From: an uncultured Lachnospiraceae bacterium | GTDB taxonomy: Bacteria > Bacillota > Clostridia > Lachnospirales > Lachnospiraceae | NCBI GenBank assembly: GCA_900539175.1 | Contig: UQAW01000075.1 | Coordinates: 1-19,581, forward strand | DNA: 19,581 nt | Direction of reading: 5' to 3' | In this document: piece by piece, positions 5,759 to 13,822 of the stretch | Position numbering within the stretch: position 1 is the stretch's first letter | Layout of the letters: every line of letters begins with the position of its first letter | Notes under the pieces: generated by a model | Seen by the model: the letters and a program-made list of their open reading frames with translations, nothing else | What the model was told of the DNA's origin: nothing | Databases searched by the model: none | Position numbers and translations under genes: made by a program

Positions 5759-6757
5759 ATGTCAGAATGGAGCAGATATATTCAGGAAATCGTTGACCAG
5801 ATTGATTGCTGTATCAAAACGGAAAATGATGAAAATATGACACTGTCTGCTTTATCCGAGAAGGTGGGGTATTCGGAATACTATACATCCAGAATGTTTT
5901 GCGATATTTCAGGAATGACACTTAAGGATTATATCAGATTCAGAAAACTGGCATTTGCACTGAAAGAAGTAAGGGATACAGAAAATAGGATTCTGAATAT
6001 AGCGATAAAGTATGGATTTTCTTCCAATGAGGCATTTACAAGAGCTTTCAGGGATGCTTATGGAGTATCTCCAAGTGAATATCGCAGAAATCCTGTACCA
6101 GTAGTGCTCCGGACAATCATCAAACCATTTGACTGTTATTTGATGAAAGGAGCAATGAAGAATATGAATCAAAAACAAGGTAGTAAGGATGTGAAAGTAT
6201 ATTTCGTGAGGATTCCTGCTCATAAGTTTCTACATATTAGAAACTATGAAAGTATTGGATACTGGGATTTTTGGCAGAAGCAGGCACAGATTCAAGGAAT
6301 GGATTGTGAGATCATTTGTGGACTGTTAGACAGTATTAAGGGAAAACTGGATGATATTGGAAGCAGCGAAGAAAATGCCGGAAGCGGTCAGCTCATGGCA
6401 TGGATTAATGAACCGACTGGCAGAATATGCAGCTGGGGAATTCCTCTGGCCGAAGCTTATGGGGTAAGGCTGCCTGTGGATTACAATGGTAAGATTCCGG
6501 AACAGATGCAGCTTATGGATGTACCGGAAGGTGAATATATCGTTTTTGAACATGGTCCCTTTGATTTTGAAACGGAAAGTCAAAGTGTAGAAGCCAAAAT
6601 TGAGGCTGCGATGAAAGATTTTGATTATGATGCAAGCGGGTACAAATTGGATTTAACACCTGAGAGAGTCTTCTATTTCTATCATGATTGTGAGCGATTT
6701 TTCAAATATGTCAGACCGGTAATCAAGAAATCCCAGAAAAAATTAAAAAAGTATTGA
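5759..6757 (+). CDS. AraC-family regulator with C-terminal GyrI-like effector domain
   Basis: This 332-aa regulator has its DNA-binding domain at the N-terminus: two helix-turn-helix units near residues 25-55 (LSALSEKVGYSEYYTSRMF) and 75-107 (ILNIAIKYGFSSNEAFTRAF, then GVSPSEYRR). Residues about 140-325 resemble the GyrI-like/AraC_E_bind small-molecule domain seen in Rob-type proteins, with the VPEGEYIVFEHGPFDFE segment near 260-276. I chose the ATG at 5759 because AAAGGAGAAAG lies just before it; a TTG 18 bases upstream overlaps that site. It is the first of three tandem drug-sensor-type regulators. Its stop codon overlaps the -35 box of the next gene's promoter. It probably responds to a hydrophobic or cationic compound; the targets are unknown. 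Confidence 0.85.
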   Translation: MSEWSRYIQEIVDQIDCCIKTENDENMTLSALSEKVGYSEYYTSRMFCDISGMTLKDYIRFRKLAFALKEVRDTENRILNIAIKYGFSSNEAFTRAFRDAYGVSPSEYRRNPVPVVLRTIIKPFDCYLMKGAMKNMNQKQGSKDVKVYFVRIPAHKFLHIRNYESIGYWDFWQKQAQIQGMDCEIICGLLDSIKGKLDDIGSSEENAGSGQLMAWINEPTGRICSWGIPLAEAYGVRLPVDYNGKIPEQMQLMDVPEGEYIVFEHGPFDFETESQSVEAKIEAAMKDFDYDASGYKLDLTPERVFYFYHDCERFFKYVRPVIKKSQKKLKKY

Positions 6758-6784
6758 CTCTGACATTACGTCATAGTTTATGGT
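6754..6784 (+). promoter_or_regulatory. MerR-type promoter with 19-bp spacer upstream of the TipAS-type regulator
   Basis: TTGACT (6754-6759), a 19-base spacer and TATGGT (6779-6784). The spacer contains the dyad TGACATTACGTCA (6761-6773). An over-long spacer with a central dyad is the hallmark of promoters that MerR proteins activate by untwisting DNA, so the gene is probably autoregulated. The -35 box overlaps the TGA of the preceding AraC gene. Confidence 0.75.
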
Positions 6785-6815
6785 AAGATTACCACAGAGA
6801 AAGAGGTGATCTGCA

Positions 6816-7547
6816 ATGATGACAGTACATGAAGTCAGTAAAATATCGGGAGTAAGTATACGTGCTCTCCACCATTATGATCATATCGGACTTCTGCCGG
6901 CCACAGAAGTAACCGAAGCAGGCTATCGGTTGTATGATGAAGCAGCGTTGGAACGCCTGCAGCATATTTTGCTTTTCAAAGAACTGGAGTTTTCGTTGAA
7001 AGATATTAAGAAGATTCTGGACAGTCCTGATTTTGACAGGAGTAAAGCTTTGGAACAGCAGATCCATTTGCTGGAACTTCGGAAAGAGCATTTGCAGAAT
7101 CTGATTGATCTTGCCTGGGGAATTAAAGCGATAGGAGTGAAGTTGATGAATTTTGAGGCATTTGATACAAGAAAAATTGATGAATATGCGGCGCAGGCGA
7201 AAGCATCCTGGGGAAAGACAGACGCATATAAGGAGTATGAGCAGAAATCAAAGGGGCGAAGTAAGGAAGTACAGCAGAAGTTGAACGTAGAAATGATGAA
7301 TATCTTTGCTGAGTTCGGGAGGATAAAGGAACTGACACCAGACAGCGCCGAAGCAGCAACGCTAGCGAAAAAACTGCAGAATCATATCACAGAAAATTAT
7401 TATACATGTACCGATGAAATCCTTCTGGGGCTTGGGACAATGTATGCCGGAGGCGGGGAATTTACAATCAATATAGACAAGGTTGGTGGGGAAGGGACAG
7501 CAGCCTTTGCCTGTGAAGCAATCAAAGCTATGATTGCAGCAAAATAG
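6816..7547 (+). CDS. MerR-family regulator with TipAS antibiotic-recognition domain
   Basis: This 243-aa protein has an N-terminal MerR winged helix (residues 1-70: MTVHEVSKISGVSIRALHHY, then DHIGLLPA and AGYRLYDEAALERLQHI). A dimerising helix runs about 76-112, followed by a C-terminal TipAS-like domain (about 120-243) with SWGKTDAYKEYEQKS and the ligand-pocket region LLGLGTMYAGGGEF. TipAS domains bind thiopeptide and other bulky antibiotics and convert the protein to an activator; the short autonomous form can also sequester drug. The start is set by AGAGGTGA 7 bases upstream; the ATG at 6819 is also possible. The gene sits downstream of its own MerR-type promoter and is followed by a second MerR gene with a separate promoter. 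The actual ligand cannot be read from sequence. Confidence 0.9.
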   Translation: MMTVHEVSKISGVSIRALHHYDHIGLLPATEVTEAGYRLYDEAALERLQHILLFKELEFSLKDIKKILDSPDFDRSKALEQQIHLLELRKEHLQNLIDLAWGIKAIGVKLMNFEAFDTRKIDEYAAQAKASWGKTDAYKEYEQKSKGRSKEVQQKLNVEMMNIFAEFGRIKELTPDSAEAATLAKKLQNHITENYYTCTDEILLGLGTMYAGGGEFTINIDKVGGEGTAAFACEAIKAMIAAK

Positions 7548-7591
7548 TTTAATTTTGATGGTTAATGAATTATAATTTTTGCAGGAAAATG

Positions 7592-7622
7592 TTGACTCTC
7601 ACATCATGAGAGGTATTAGAGT
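7592..7622 (+). promoter_or_regulatory. MerR-type promoter with 19-bp spacer upstream of the BmrR-like regulator
   Basis: TTGACT (7592-7597), a 19-base spacer and TAGAGT (7617-7622). A perfect palindrome, CTCTCA-CATCA-TGAGAG (7596-7612), lies in the spacer. This is the MerR/BmrR promoter architecture, and it implies autoactivation by the downstream protein. Confidence 0.8.
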
Positions 7623-7664
7623 GATATTGAGCTCAAACAATGTACGAAACCATGGAGGTACAAA

Positions 7665-8471
7665 ATGTTAAAAATAGGTGATTTTTCAAGATTATCCAGA
7701 GTCAGTATCCGAATGCTCCGCTATTATGATGAGGTGGGTCTGCTCAAACCTGATAAGGTAGATGATTTTACTGGTTATCGTTATTATAGCGAAGAACAGC
7801 TTCTTAAAATGGGCAAAATCAATGCCCTGAAAGATATGGGATTTGGTGTGAATGCGATTGCAGAAATTTTGAAGAGCAGCAATCCGAAGGAAATCGAGCA
7901 GATATTTCAGGTTCAGAAAGCCCAGCTTTTAGAAGATGTAAATGCCATCAATAATCGGATACGCTTCCTGGATACAGCATTAGAAAGGCTGAGAAAGGAT
8001 AAAATTATGAAATATGATTGTATTATCAAGCAGATGCCGGAAAGATATGTTGCAAGTGTAAGAAAGGTAATTCCGAAATATGAAGAAGAAGGAAGGCTTT
8101 GGCACATTCTGTTTTCGGAAACATCTAAGTTTGGCATGATTCCATGCGGACCGGCAATGGCCAAACTTCACGATAAAGAGTATAAAGAAAGTGATGTTGA
8201 CGTAGAGGTTCAGATTGAAGTAAAGGGTCACTATGAGAATACGGAAAATGTTACATTCCTTACAGAACCGGAAATGATGGTGGCAAGTGCTACTTTTAAA
8301 GGGCCTTATGATCAATTCCCTGATGTGTATGCTTCGCTTGCAGCGTGGGTTTCAGAAAATGGATATGAATTTGCTGGGCCAATGATTGATGTATATCATG
8401 TGGGTCCGAATGTAACAAGAAATTCGGATGAGTTTGTAACAGAAATATGTTGTCCGGTTCATAAAATCTAA
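7665..8471 (+). CDS. BmrR-like MerR-family multidrug-sensing regulator
   Basis: This 268-aa protein has an N-terminal MerR DNA-binding domain (residues 1-72: MLKIGDFSRLSRVSIRMLRY, YDEVGLLKPDKVD, GYRYYSEEQL). A dimerisation helix spans about 76-112, and a GyrI-like effector domain about 118-268. That domain includes FKGPYDQFPDVYASL and a C-terminal DEFVTEICCPV, where the Glu sits where BmrR-type proteins contact cationic drugs (from memory of the family). GGAGGT precedes the ATG. The gene is closed by a strong terminator at 8502-8535. The transporter it would be expected to control is not adjacent; the nearest transporter pair, 1.7 kb downstream, has its own TetR. Confidence 0.9.
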   Translation: MLKIGDFSRLSRVSIRMLRYYDEVGLLKPDKVDDFTGYRYYSEEQLLKMGKINALKDMGFGVNAIAEILKSSNPKEIEQIFQVQKAQLLEDVNAINNRIRFLDTALERLRKDKIMKYDCIIKQMPERYVASVRKVIPKYEEEGRLWHILFSETSKFGMIPCGPAMAKLHDKEYKESDVDVEVQIEVKGHYENTENVTFLTEPEMMVASATFKGPYDQFPDVYASLAAWVSENGYEFAGPMIDVYHVGPNVTRNSDEFVTEICCPVHKI

Positions 8472-8501
8472 AGGCATCAAAGCAGAATAGAATGGTTTTG
8501 A

Positions 8502-8535
8502 GAACATCTGTCAATTTGGGGCAGGTGTTCTTTTT
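8502..8535 (+). terminator. Rho-independent terminator after the BmrR-like gene
   Basis: An 11-pair stem, GAACATCTGTC (8502-8512) with GGCAGGTGTTC (8520-8530), has two G-T wobbles and a 7-base loop and is followed by TTTTT. It marks the end of the three-regulator block. Confidence 0.85.
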
Positions 8536-8569
8536 AACCCTAACATCATTCGTAGGGATATATGAATAG

Positions 8570-9331
8570 ATTTATGAAATCACTATAGTTCCGAAAAATA
8601 CAATTGAACTGTCTGCGAAAATGCAGGAATTGGAGCGGATGGGATATAAAACCGGTAAGACGGGAAAAGCTATTGGTTTCCAAAGTATTGCAAAAGGCGA
8701 GGGAACTGTCAGTAAAGCTTTTTGAAACAGAACTGATACGACCGTTGCTGCCAAAGCAGGAGCAAAGCCCTCTTAACGAATCGACAGCCGGTCCGTCGGC
8801 ACAGAAATGGGAGTTGAAGCCCAAAACACAGATAGCAGAGCAAAAACACCACAGATACCGTCAAAGGCTGTTATGTCCGCTGAAGCTGCCGCATATCCAA
8901 AACTGCTAAAGATTGATAAGGAACTGAATTGTCAGAACGGGATTATCTTTGACGCAGAGAGAGAACGCAACGATTTGGAACTGGAGCGTGACAGTCTGAA
9001 AGGATTTGCGAAACCGACTAAGAAAGGGGAACTGCAAAGCAGAATTGATCGCAAAAATGAAAAAATAGCCCTTTTGAAAGTCGGTTTGCCGGGAATTGCA
9101 AAACAGTATGGATTCCAAACGGTGCATGATTTCTATAAAGCCTATGTCGTCGCCAAAACAGCTTATGCCGATTATCGAGACAAAGCGGACAAGTGGGAAG
9201 AAAAATATGGAGAAAATACACAAAGGCAAGAAAAAGAAAACTTACACAAGCAGTTGCAGAATTATCAAAGAAAAAATGCAGACAGACAAATGAAGCAGAC
9301 TTCAAAAAGCAAGGGTAGAGGGGCGAGGTAA
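8570..9331 (+). pseudogene. Decayed relaxase-like C-terminal remnant
   Basis: One frame stays protein-like across the whole interval but carries two internal stops, a TGA near 8724 and a TAA near 8775. It begins after a TAG with no start codon. The upstream part reads NTIELSAKMQELERMGYKTG, then AIGFQSIAKGEGTVSKAF before the TGA. The intact 3' part (8807-9331, 174 codons) is charged and helical, with YGFQTVHDFYKAYVVAKTAY near its middle and the basic tail KQTSKSKGRGAR. This pattern resembles C-termini of MobA-type relaxases of clostridial elements as I remember them; the catalytic N-terminus is absent. It is likely the scar of a different mobile element that brought in the ABC cassette. The 3' ORF could still be translated from the ATG at 8807, but no good ribosome binding site precedes it. 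A small GAGGT/ACCTC hairpin follows at 9325-9343. Confidence 0.6.
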
Positions 9332-9372
9332 CTTCGTCACCTCTATTTTACTTTAAAAATTTTTAATGTCTA

Positions 9373-9428
9373 TTGACAAATCAATAAATATAGCATATCA
9401 TATAACAGTAATATATAACACTGTTATA
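9373..9428 (+). promoter_or_regulatory. tetR promoter with perfect palindromic operator
   Basis: TTGACA (9373-9378), a 17-base spacer and TATCAT (9396-9401) form the promoter. TATAACAGT (9401-9409) and ACTGTTATA (9420-9428) are perfect 9-bp inverted copies with 10 bases between them. They start at the -10 box and cover the transcription start, an ideal place for autorepression by the TetR protein encoded from 9444. Confidence 0.8.
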
Positions 9429-9443
9429 TACGGAGGTGGATTG

Positions 9444-10061
9444 ATGAGTGAAGTAGAACAGACAACACTACATTTAATTCTTTCAGCAGCCATGCAGGAA
9501 TTTCTTGAAAAAGGCTACAAATCTGCTTCTTTGCGTAACATTGTCAAAATGGCGGGTGTGACAACAGGTGCGTTCTATGGCTACTATAACAGCAAGGAGG
9601 ATTTGTTTGAGTCACTGGTAAGCGAACACTACAACTTTTTATTGAACTGCTTTTGCAAGGCGCAGAAAGAATTTACAGAAATCCCACCAGAAGAACAACC
9701 AAATAATCTTACTTCTGTTTCCGGCGAATGTATGTATGAAATGCTTTTGTATGCCTATGAGCATTTGAATGAATTTAAGCTCATACTTTGCTGTTCAGAG
9801 GGAACACGTTTTTCAAAACTGATTGATGAAATGGTGGAGATAGAAACAAAAGGCACACATGATTATTTAGCGGTACTTGAAAAAATAGGAAGACCCGCAC
9901 CACCCATTGATGAACGGTTAGAGCATATTTTGATTACAGGAATGTTTAACACTTTTTTTGAACTGATTATACATGAAATGCCGCTTGAAGAAGCAAAACA
10001 TTATCTAAAAGAAATGAGAGCTTTTTATACTGCCGGGTGGATGAAAATTATGGGACAATAA
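9444..10061 (+). CDS. TetR/AcrR-family regulator of the ABC transporter pair
   Basis: This 205-aa protein has an N-terminal TetR helix-turn-helix (about residues 8-55: ILSAAMQEFLEKGYKSASLR, VTTGAFYGYYNSKEDLF). The C-terminal helical ligand and dimerisation domain ends LKEMRAFYTAGWMKIMGQ. I chose the ATG at 9444, preceded by CGGAGGTGG; a longer frame from 9366 would run through the promoter and operator. It lies 156 bases upstream of the ABC transporter operon on the same strand, the usual layout for a repressor of an exporter. It very probably represses itself through the adjacent palindrome. Whether it also controls the ABC genes directly is unclear because that exact palindrome is not repeated before them. 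Confidence 0.88.
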   Translation: MSEVEQTTLHLILSAAMQEFLEKGYKSASLRNIVKMAGVTTGAFYGYYNSKEDLFESLVSEHYNFLLNCFCKAQKEFTEIPPEEQPNNLTSVSGECMYEMLLYAYEHLNEFKLILCCSEGTRFSKLIDEMVEIETKGTHDYLAVLEKIGRPAPPIDERLEHILITGMFNTFFELIIHEMPLEEAKHYLKEMRAFYTAGWMKIMGQ

Positions 10062-10217
10062 AAACGAATAAATTCGTTGGGGCAAGTTGCCCTATAATTT
10101 TTACACGTAAGTTAGTTAACACTAACCTAAAAATGATTTAACTAAATACTACGGGATATTCGAGGGCGGTTATTCCGACCTCATATCATAAAAATATTTT
10201 TAAGGAGGTTTTTTTCG
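10062..10217 (+). promoter_or_regulatory. Leader of the ABC transporter operon with three inverted repeats
   Basis: This gap carries AACGAAT-AA-ATTCGTT (10063-10078), GTTAGT-TAAC-ACTAAC (10111-10126) and the hairpin GAGGGCGG/CCGACCTC (10162-10182, one mismatch). There is a TATAAT at 10093-10098 without a convincing -35 box. TAAGGAGG at 10201-10208 is a strong ribosome binding site for the ABC gene. Some of these repeats are probably operators or an mRNA structure; none matches the operator upstream of the TetR gene. Confidence 0.45.
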
Positions 10218-11993
10218 ATGAAAAAACAGTCTAATCTATCAAGATTGATGGGCTATGCCGGAGGGCATAGGATATTGACCTATCTTTCTTGGGTACTGTC
10301 CGTAATGAGTGCGCTGTTGGCTCTTGTACCTTTTTGGTATATATGGCGTATCATTCACGACATACTGGAAGTTTCCCCGGACTTCTCACAGGTGGGGAAT
10401 GTTACAGGCTACGGCTGGTCTGCCGTATTATTTGCGGTTATATCTATTGTTGTCTATATAACCGCTTTGATGTGTTCGCATATGAGTGCATTCCGGGTTG
10501 CTGCTAATATCCGAAAAGAGCTTATGCGGCATATTACAGCATTACCGCTTGGAGTAACAGAAAAGTATGGAAGTGGAAAGTTGCGGCGAATAGTAAACAG
10601 TTCCAGTGCCGCTACGGAAACTTATCTTGCACACAGGTTGCCCGATAAAGCGGGGGCGATTGCTACGCCCATAGGTCTACTCTTTTTACTACTTGCGTTC
10701 GATTGGCGGTTAGGACTTTTAAGCCTTGTTCCTGTTGTACTTGGCTTTCTGATTATGATGAAAATGACTGGAAAGAGCATGGAACAGAAAATGAAAGAAT
10801 ATCAAAACGCACTTTCCGATATGTCGAATGAGGCGGTCGAATATGTAAGGGGGGTTCCCGTAGTAAAGACTTTCGGGCAGACAATCTTTTCTTTCAAGCG
10901 TTTTAAGGCAACGATTGATAATTACGAAAAATGGGTAATCGCATATACAAAAGCCCTGCGTCTGCCTATGATGTTCTATACAACTGCAATCAACGGCGTA
11001 TTCGCATTTCTGATTGCCGGGGGGATTATTTTTACAAGGGGCGGTGTGTCAAATGAACTGCTGCTAAACCTTATTTTCTATATTGTGATTACGCCTGTTA
11101 TCGGTACGACACTCACAAAAATAATGTTTATGAGTGAGGACGCAATGATTGTAGGCGACGCAATTAACAGGATTGATGAGGTACTGGACGAAAAGCCGTT
11201 GTCTGAAAGCAAAGTAAATAATGTACCGTCTGACAATTCGATTATATTAGAACATGTTAGTTACAGCTATGACGGCGAGAAAAATGCATTAAATGATGTA
11301 TCTCTTTCTATCAAGCCGGGACAGACAATCGCATTAGTAGGCGCGTCCGGCGGTGGTAAGACAACTCTTGCAAATATCGTCACAAGATTTTTTGATCCGC
11401 AAAAAGGACGTATACGGATAGGAAACATTGACATACGCGATATTCCAAAAGAAATATTGATGAATAAGGTATCTTTTGTATTTCAGAACAGCCATCTTAT
11501 CAAAGCGTCCATATTGGAAAATGTGCGTATGGCAAAACCTAACGCTACACGCGAAGAAATCGCCCATGCTCTGAAAGCTGCACAGTGTATGGATATTATC
11601 GAAAAATTACCAAATGGCATAGATACAGTAGTCGGTACAAAAGGCGTGTACCTGTCCGGCGGCGAACAGCAGAGAATATCCATAGCACGCGCAATTTTGA
11701 AAAATGCGCCTGTCTTAATTCTTGATGAAGCGACCGCATTTGCCGACCCTGACAATGAGGTGCGCGTACAACAGGCTTTATCTGCTCTCTCAAAGGGAAA
11801 AACAGTTATTATGATTGCACACAGGCTGTCGTCAATCACAGACGCAGATTGTATTTATGTACTGCAAGACGGTAAGATTGTCGAAAGTGGCACACATAGC
11901 GGACTGATAGAGAGAAACGGTATATTTACACGAATGTGGAAAAATTATTCCGAAGCAGCAGAATGGAAAATTGCAAAGGAGGTAAAAGCATGA
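10218..11993 (+). CDS. ABC transporter half-molecule, permease plus ATPase (first of pair)
   Basis: This 591-aa half-transporter has an N-terminal six-helix type-I exporter membrane domain (about 20-310) and a C-terminal ATPase (about 340-580). Walker A is G375-ASGGGK-T, the Q-loop is Q423 (FVFQNS), the signature is LSGGEQQR from 479, Walker B is VLILDE (499-504) with catalytic Glu504, and the H-loop is H535 (IAHRL). The D-loop reads ATAFADPDNE instead of the usual SALD/SSVD; from memory this wording is typical of the YbtPQ/IrtAB-like subgroup of paired half-transporters. TAAGGAGG precedes the start. Its stop overlaps the next gene's start (ATGA), so the two halves are made together and probably form a heterodimer. 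The substrate is unknown: a drug, peptide or siderophore-like compound. The upstream TetR suggests substrate-induced export. Confidence 0.93.
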   Translation: MKKQSNLSRLMGYAGGHRILTYLSWVLSVMSALLALVPFWYIWRIIHDILEVSPDFSQVGNVTGYGWSAVLFAVISIVVYITALMCSHMSAFRVAANIRKELMRHITALPLGVTEKYGSGKLRRIVNSSSAATETYLAHRLPDKAGAIATPIGLLFLLLAFDWRLGLLSLVPVVLGFLIMMKMTGKSMEQKMKEYQNALSDMSNEAVEYVRGVPVVKTFGQTIFSFKRFKATIDNYEKWVIAYTKALRLPMMFYTTAINGVFAFLIAGGIIFTRGGVSNELLLNLIFYIVITPVIGTTLTKIMFMSEDAMIVGDAINRIDEVLDEKPLSESKVNNVPSDNSIILEHVSYSYDGEKNALNDVSLSIKPGQTIALVGASGGGKTTLANIVTRFFDPQKGRIRIGNIDIRDIPKEILMNKVSFVFQNSHLIKASILENVRMAKPNATREEIAHALKAAQCMDIIEKLPNGIDTVVGTKGVYLSGGEQQRISIARAILKNAPVLILDEATAFADPDNEVRVQQALSALSKGKTVIMIAHRLSSITDADCIYVLQDGKIVESGTHSGLIERNGIFTRMWKNYSEAAEWKIAKEVKA

Positions 11994-13720
11994 TTAGGAC
12001 ATTGCAAAGACGCTTTGCGTTATCAAGACAAGGGGCTGTCGATTTAATAAAAGGCTGTATTGCCTGCGTTGCACAGGATATATCCTTTATGCTTCCTGTC
12101 GGACTTCTCTATTATTTTGTCATTGATACCATGAATGGGGGCGTAAATGGAAGTCGCGTTGCTTTTTATGCAGTGGGTGCTTTGGCTTGCCTTGCGCTTA
12201 TATTTATTGTGACTTGGTTTCAATACAATGCCACTTATTTAGCTACTTATGTAGAAAGCGGCGTAAGGCGTATATCCTTAGCAGAACAGCTCCGAAAAAT
12301 CCCGCTGTCCTTTTTCGGTAAAAAAGACCTTGCCGATCTGACAAATTCGATTATGGGCGATTGTACCACATTAGAAACAGCTTTTTCCCATTTTGTACCC
12401 AGTTTGGCAGGTTCTCTTATTTCAACAACTTTGATTGGGATATGTCTTTTTGCTTATGACTGGCGTATGGCTCTTGCGGCTGTTTGGGTTTTGCCGATTG
12501 CATTTGCAATCACATTCTTTTCTGCCCGCATACAGGAATATTTTAATCGTAAATCCGTAGCAGCAAATGTGGCGCTTGAAGGCGGTGTGCAAGAATGTAT
12601 TGAAAGTTTGCAGGACTTAAAGGCGAATAATGCGGAAGAAAGCTATCTGAAAGGACTTGATAAAAAAATTGATTATGTAGAAAAACGGCACATTATCACA
12701 GAGCTTGGGACTGCCCTTTTTGTTGTTTCCTCTACACTGATATTAAAATTCGGGATTGCTACGGTTGCGCTTGTAGGTTCTGCGCTGCTTATTCGTGGAG
12801 AGATTGATATTCCGCTGTTCTTTATGTTTTTACTTGTGGCTTCAAGGCTATATTCTCCGCTTGAGGGTGCATTACAAAATCTTGCTGCGGTGATCTCCAC
12901 CAAAACGAACATAGACCGTATGAATGAAATTCTTGACCAACCCATTCAGACAGGCATAGACAGGATAACAAATAAGGGCTATGATATTGTGTTTGATCAT
13001 GTAGGGTTTGCTTACAACACAGGGGAAACCGTATTGAAAGATGTGTCCTTTACGGCAAAACAGGGCGAAGTTACCGCCTTAGTCGGACCGTCCGGCGGCG
13101 GAAAAACTACGGTATCACGCCTTGCTGCGCGATTTTGGGATATAAGTAAAGGAAAAATTACTGTCGGTGGTATGGATATATCAAAAATAGAGCCGGAAAC
13201 ATTGTTGTCGTTGTATTCTATCGTATTTCAAGATGTGACGTTGTTTAACAATACAATCATGGAGAATATCAGAATAGGCAGAAAGAACGCAACTGATGAA
13301 GAAGTGATTGCGGCGGCAAGACTGGCAAATTGTGAAGAATTTGCGGCAAAGCTCCCGGACGGTTATAACAGTATGATTGGGGAAAATGGTTGTGAACTGT
13401 CCGGCGGGGAGCGGCAGCGTATTTCAATCGCCCGCGCTTTCCTCAAAAATTCTCCCATCATTTTACTTGATGAAGCAACAGCAAGCCTTGATGTGGAAAA
13501 TGAAACATTGATACAGGCTGCTTTATCAAGATTGATAAAGGATAAGACGGTACTTGTTATCGCACACCGTATGCGTACCGTAAGCGGCGCGGATAAAGTA
13601 GTTGTACTTTCAGATGGTGCTGTTGCCGAACAGGGAACGCCTGGAAAACTGATGAACACAGGTAAGATTTACCCGCACATGGTAAAGCTGCAAATGATTA
13701 GTCAAGATTGGGGCATTTAG
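11990..13720 (+). CDS. ABC transporter half-molecule, permease plus ATPase (second of pair)
   Basis: This 576-aa half-transporter has membrane helices at about 20-300 and an ATPase domain at about 332-570. Walker A is G366-PSGGGK-T, the Q-loop is VFQDVTLF, the signature is LSGGERQR from 470, Walker B is IILLDE (490-495) with Glu495, the D-loop is the standard ASLD, and the H-loop is H526 (IAHRM). Both proteins of the pair keep the catalytic Glu and His, so neither ATP site is obviously dead. I chose the ATG at 11990 because AAAGGAGG precedes it and it overlaps the previous stop by four bases; an in-frame ATG at 11936 lies deep inside the first gene. It probably forms a heterodimer with the preceding protein. 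A terminator follows. Confidence 0.93.
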   Translation: MIRTLQRRFALSRQGAVDLIKGCIACVAQDISFMLPVGLLYYFVIDTMNGGVNGSRVAFYAVGALACLALIFIVTWFQYNATYLATYVESGVRRISLAEQLRKIPLSFFGKKDLADLTNSIMGDCTTLETAFSHFVPSLAGSLISTTLIGICLFAYDWRMALAAVWVLPIAFAITFFSARIQEYFNRKSVAANVALEGGVQECIESLQDLKANNAEESYLKGLDKKIDYVEKRHIITELGTALFVVSSTLILKFGIATVALVGSALLIRGEIDIPLFFMFLLVASRLYSPLEGALQNLAAVISTKTNIDRMNEILDQPIQTGIDRITNKGYDIVFDHVGFAYNTGETVLKDVSFTAKQGEVTALVGPSGGGKTTVSRLAARFWDISKGKITVGGMDISKIEPETLLSLYSIVFQDVTLFNNTIMENIRIGRKNATDEEVIAAARLANCEEFAAKLPDGYNSMIGENGCELSGGERQRISIARAFLKNSPIILLDEATASLDVENETLIQAALSRLIKDKTVLVIAHRMRTVSGADKVVVLSDGAVAEQGTPGKLMNTGKIYPHMVKLQMISQDWGI

Positions 13721-13763
13721 CATGAATATATCAGTTATCAAAGAGTCAGACGCACAGACGCAG

Positions 13764-13805
13764 AGCCGCTAACATGCAGATTGAAAATGCGGTTATCGGC
13801 TTTTG
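13764..13805 (+). terminator. Probable terminator after the ABC operon
   Basis: AGCCG-C-TAAC (13764-13773) pairs with GTTA-T-CGGCT (13792-13801) with one internal mismatch, followed by TTT and a second T-run (TGTTTT). The loop is long (about 18 bases). The position, 44 bases after the last ABC stop, fits. Confidence 0.6.
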
Positions 13806-13822
13806 TGTTTTAATGATGGCAA

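Noticed and set aside
13722..13772. 16-codon ORF starting just after the second ABC gene
   Set aside because: It is very short, has no ribosome binding site, and runs into the 5' arm of the terminator stem.
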